DNA of 64,000 nt from Variovorax terrae (GTDB taxonomy: Bacteria > Pseudomonadota > Gammaproteobacteria > Burkholderiales > Burkholderiaceae_C), in assembly GCF_022809125.1 (NCBI RefSeq), contig NZ_JALGBI010000003.1, positions 496,001-560,000 on the forward strand. Reading direction: 5' to 3'. Position numbers and translations under genes: made by a program. How positions within the stretch are numbered: position 1 is the first letter of the stretch; each line of letters starts with the position of its first letter. The notes under the pieces were generated by a model that did not search any database, was not told the origin of the DNA, and saw only the letters and a list, made by a program, of their open reading frames with translations. Positions 62,167-64,000 of the stretch are shown piece after piece.

Positions 62167-63149
62167 GCTGCAACGGACTCCTGAAGGGGCATGACCGGAT
62201 AGAAACAACGCACTTCCCGGTTTGGGGACTGTTGAACGGGCGGCAGAGTGGTGCAACGCGGGCCGGCCTGTGTGCAGCGGGCGCGGAATGCGCACCCGTC
62301 GATCTGGGCCAGCAGATTGGGCGGCGCTCCAGGAATCTGGAACAGGGGCGATCCGCGCGGGTTGCGGGCTGGAACACTGCGCAGAAGCCCCACCGTGTAG
62401 GGGTGGGTGGGCCGTGACAGCACATCCCGCGTCAAGCCGCGTTCGATGATCCGGCCTGCATACATCACTGCGACACGGTCCGCGAGTCCGGCCACGACCG
62501 ACAGATCGTGCGTGATCCAGATCATGGCCGTGCCCGACTGCCTGGCCAGCTGCTGCATCTCATAGAGAATCTGCTCCTGGATGGTGACATCCAGCGCCGT
62601 GGTCGGCTCGTCGGCGATCAGCACCTCCGGCTCCTGGACCAGCGCGATCGCGATGGCCACGCGTTGCCTCATGCCACCGGAAAACTGGTGGGGATACGAC
62701 TTCAGCCGCTCGTCCGGAGCGGCAATCCCCACCTTGACCAGGCAGGCGCGCGCGATCTCGCGGGCCTGGGACCGGCTGACCTTCGCATGCGCCTGCACGG
62801 TCTCGATCATCTGCGTGTCGATGCGCAGAACCGGATTGAGCGTCAGCATCGGGTCCTGGAAGACCATCGCGATCCGCTTGCCGCGGATGTGGCGCCACTC
62901 GCTCTCGGAAAGCGCAAGCAGATTGGTGCCGTTGAGCAGGATGCTGCCGCCGGTGATCCGTCCCGGGCGATCGACCAGGTTCATGATCGAGTAGCCGGTC
63001 TGGCTCTTGCCCGAGCCCGACTCGCCGACCAGGCCGAGGATTTCGCCTTGCTTGACGCTCAGGCTCACGCCATTGACCGCGACGACACGGCCGGCGCGGG
63101 TCTCGAACTCTGTCGTCAGGCCGTCGATCTTCAAGATGGTGGGGTTCAT
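62163..63149 (-). CDS. peptide ABC transporter ATPase (DppD-like)
   Basis: 328 residues from ATG 63149 (the frame to 63188 overlaps the permease end). Walker A GLVGESGSGKSQ, signature FSGGMRQRVAIAIAL, Walker B VLIADEPTTALD, and C-terminal oligo_HPY region with GCAFRARCTQAGPRC. It forms the ATPase pair with the DppF-like protein. The permease gene ends 4 bp upstream. Confidence 0.93.
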   Translation of the reverse strand: MNPTILKIDGLTTEFETRAGRVVAVNGVSLSVKQGEILGLVGESGSGKSQTGYSIMNLVDRPGRITGGSILLNGTNLLALSESEWRHIRGKRIAMVFQDPMLTLNPVLRIDTQMIETVQAHAKVSRSQAREIARACLVKVGIAAPDERLKSYPHQFSGGMRQRVAIAIALVQEPEVLIADEPTTALDVTIQEQILYEMQQLARQSGTAMIWITHDLSVVAGLADRVAVMYAGRIIERGLTRDVLSRPTHPYTVGLLRSVPARNPRGSPLFQIPGAPPNLLAQIDGCAFRARCTQAGPRCTTLPPVQQSPNREVRCFYPVMPLQESVAA

Positions 63150-63153
63150 GGCG

Positions 63154-64000
63154 TTACAGCGTCTGAAGGCGCGGATTGAAGATGTCACGCAGCTTGTCGG
63201 CCACCAGATTGATGGCCATGATCGTCAGCAGCAGTGCCAAGCCGGGGTAGATGCTGATCCAGTACTTTCCGGAGAGCATCTGGCTGAAGCCATTGGAGAT
63301 CAGCAAGCCCAGTGAAGGCTCCGTGATCGGCAGGCCGAGACCGAGAAACGACAGCGTTGCCTCCAGCGTGATCGCCGAAGCCACCTGCAAGGCAGCTACC
63401 ACGATCAGCGGGCCCATACAGTTCGGAAGTACATGTCCGAAGACGATGCGCAGGCGCGACAGCCCGAGGCATGACGCGGCTTCGACATACTCCTTGTTCC
63501 GCTCGACCAGGGCGGCACCGCGAGCGGTGCGCGCGTAGAAGGCCCATTGCACGGCGACGAGGGCGGCGACGATCTTGCCGGGGCCCTGCCCCAGCACGGC
63601 CACCAGGATCAGCGCGATCAGTATGGCCGGGAAAGACAGCTGGATATCCGCGATGCGCATCAGCATGGCATCGAGCCTGCCTCCGAAGTAGCCGGCCAGC
63701 AAGCCCAGGGCGCTGCCCACCGCGAAGGCCAGCAGCGTCGACACGGCCCCCACCAGCAGGCTGGTGCGCAGGCCGTACAGGATCGCGGACAGCATGTCGC
63801 GCCCCTGTTCATCCGTGCCGAAGATGTAGAACATGCCCGACATCTCGCTGCGCGACCCGGGGGGCAGCTTCGTGTCTTCCAGATAGAGCGTGCCGAGGTC
63901 GTAGGGGTTCTGCGGCGCAACCCAGGGCGCCAGCAACGCCGCGAGAACCATGACGGCGAGTGCGAGCGCGCCGATGAGGGCGACACGGTCCGAGAGGTAC
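63154..64000 (-). CDS. peptide ABC transporter permease (DppC-like), 5' end outside window
   Basis: The frame is open to the window edge (upstream codons read ...LIGALALAVMVLAALLAPWVAP), so the start is beyond 64000. DppC/OppC-type inner-membrane permease: periplasmic segment after helix 1, GTDEQGRDMLSAILYGLRTSLLVGAVST, then the ABC-contact EAA loop EYVEAASCLGLSRLRIVFGHVLPN. It is the head, within this window, of a dppC-dppD-dppF-argE-glsA run; the partner permease and binding protein should lie beyond the right edge. Confidence 0.93.
   Translation of the reverse strand, partial: YLSDRVALIGALALAVMVLAALLAPWVAPQNPYDLGTLYLEDTKLPPGSRSEMSGMFYIFGTDEQGRDMLSAILYGLRTSLLVGAVSTLLAFAVGSALGLLAGYFGGRLDAMLMRIADIQLSFPAILIALILVAVLGQGPGKIVAALVAVQWAFYARTARGAALVERNKEYVEAASCLGLSRLRIVFGHVLPNCMGPLIVVAALQVASAITLEATLSFLGLGLPITEPSLGLLISNGFSQMLSGKYWISIYPGLALLLTIMAINLVADKLRDIFNPRLQTL

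Noticed and set aside
60469..62184. 571-residue + strand ORF opposite argE-like and dppF-like genes
   Set aside because: Spans two well-recognised minus-strand genes and shows no family motif.

Overview
High-GC DNA with the gene order of a betaproteobacterium, most likely family Comamonadaceae (Variovorax/Acidovorax/Ramlibacter-like). The reasons are the LysM-dprA-smg block divergent from def, the uvrA-MFS-ssb order, three Bug-type (tripartite tricarboxylate) periplasmic receptor genes, and short dispersed repeats that I associate with this family. No rRNA, tRNA, CRISPR array, phage module or intact transposase was seen.

Layout. 1-5.2 kb: the 3' part of a DUF1631 gene, a lipoprotein, smg, dprA and a LysM protein. 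5.3-12.2 kb: def, a small lipoprotein, two tandem exported caspase-like proteases, fmt and azlC-azlD, almost all overlapping or abutting. 12.2-21.1 kb: secreted or surface proteins (DUF6351-like lipoprotein, NHL-propeller lipoprotein, RCC1-propeller lipoprotein, small Cys-rich protein) next to a hybrid sensor kinase and a NarL/LuxR response regulator; three of these genes share an upstream promoter-like architecture. 21.2-31.5 kb: core metabolism (pgk, desaturase, pyk, fba, purC, thioredoxin-TPR, purE, purK, Sua5). The pyk-fba gap holds two inverted copies of a MITE-like element around a dispersed repeat. 31.5-41.7 kb: envelope and housekeeping genes (SGNH-like lipoprotein, OmpW, lipase lipoprotein, SemiSWEET, dacB, EamA exporters, tsaB, rimI, udg, pyrF). 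41.7-50.1 kb: two catabolic clusters, LysR-Bug-deacylase and GntR-Bug(frameshifted)-LeuCD-like dehydratase. 50.2-55 kb: uvrA, an MFS gene and ssb. 55-64 kb: an aconitase-X pair with a Bug receptor and divergent LysR, then a glutaminase-deacylase-peptide ABC transporter operon that runs off the window.

Themes. (1) A 17-nt stem of the form GCT-N11-AGC with a conserved tail of about 45 nt occurs eleven times, eight of them inside or across reading frames (dprA twice, caspase 2, fmt, thioredoxin, purK, EamA, udg). (2) A two-component system and surface beta-propeller lipoproteins appear to form one regulon by shared promoter blocks with conserved spacing. (3) Two caspase-fold proteases with a repeated, unrecognised C-terminal module sit between def and fmt. 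(4) Several Bug, ABC and dehydratase clusters suggest scavenging of organic acids, hydroxyproline-like compounds and N-acylated amino acids; the substrates are inferred, not shown.
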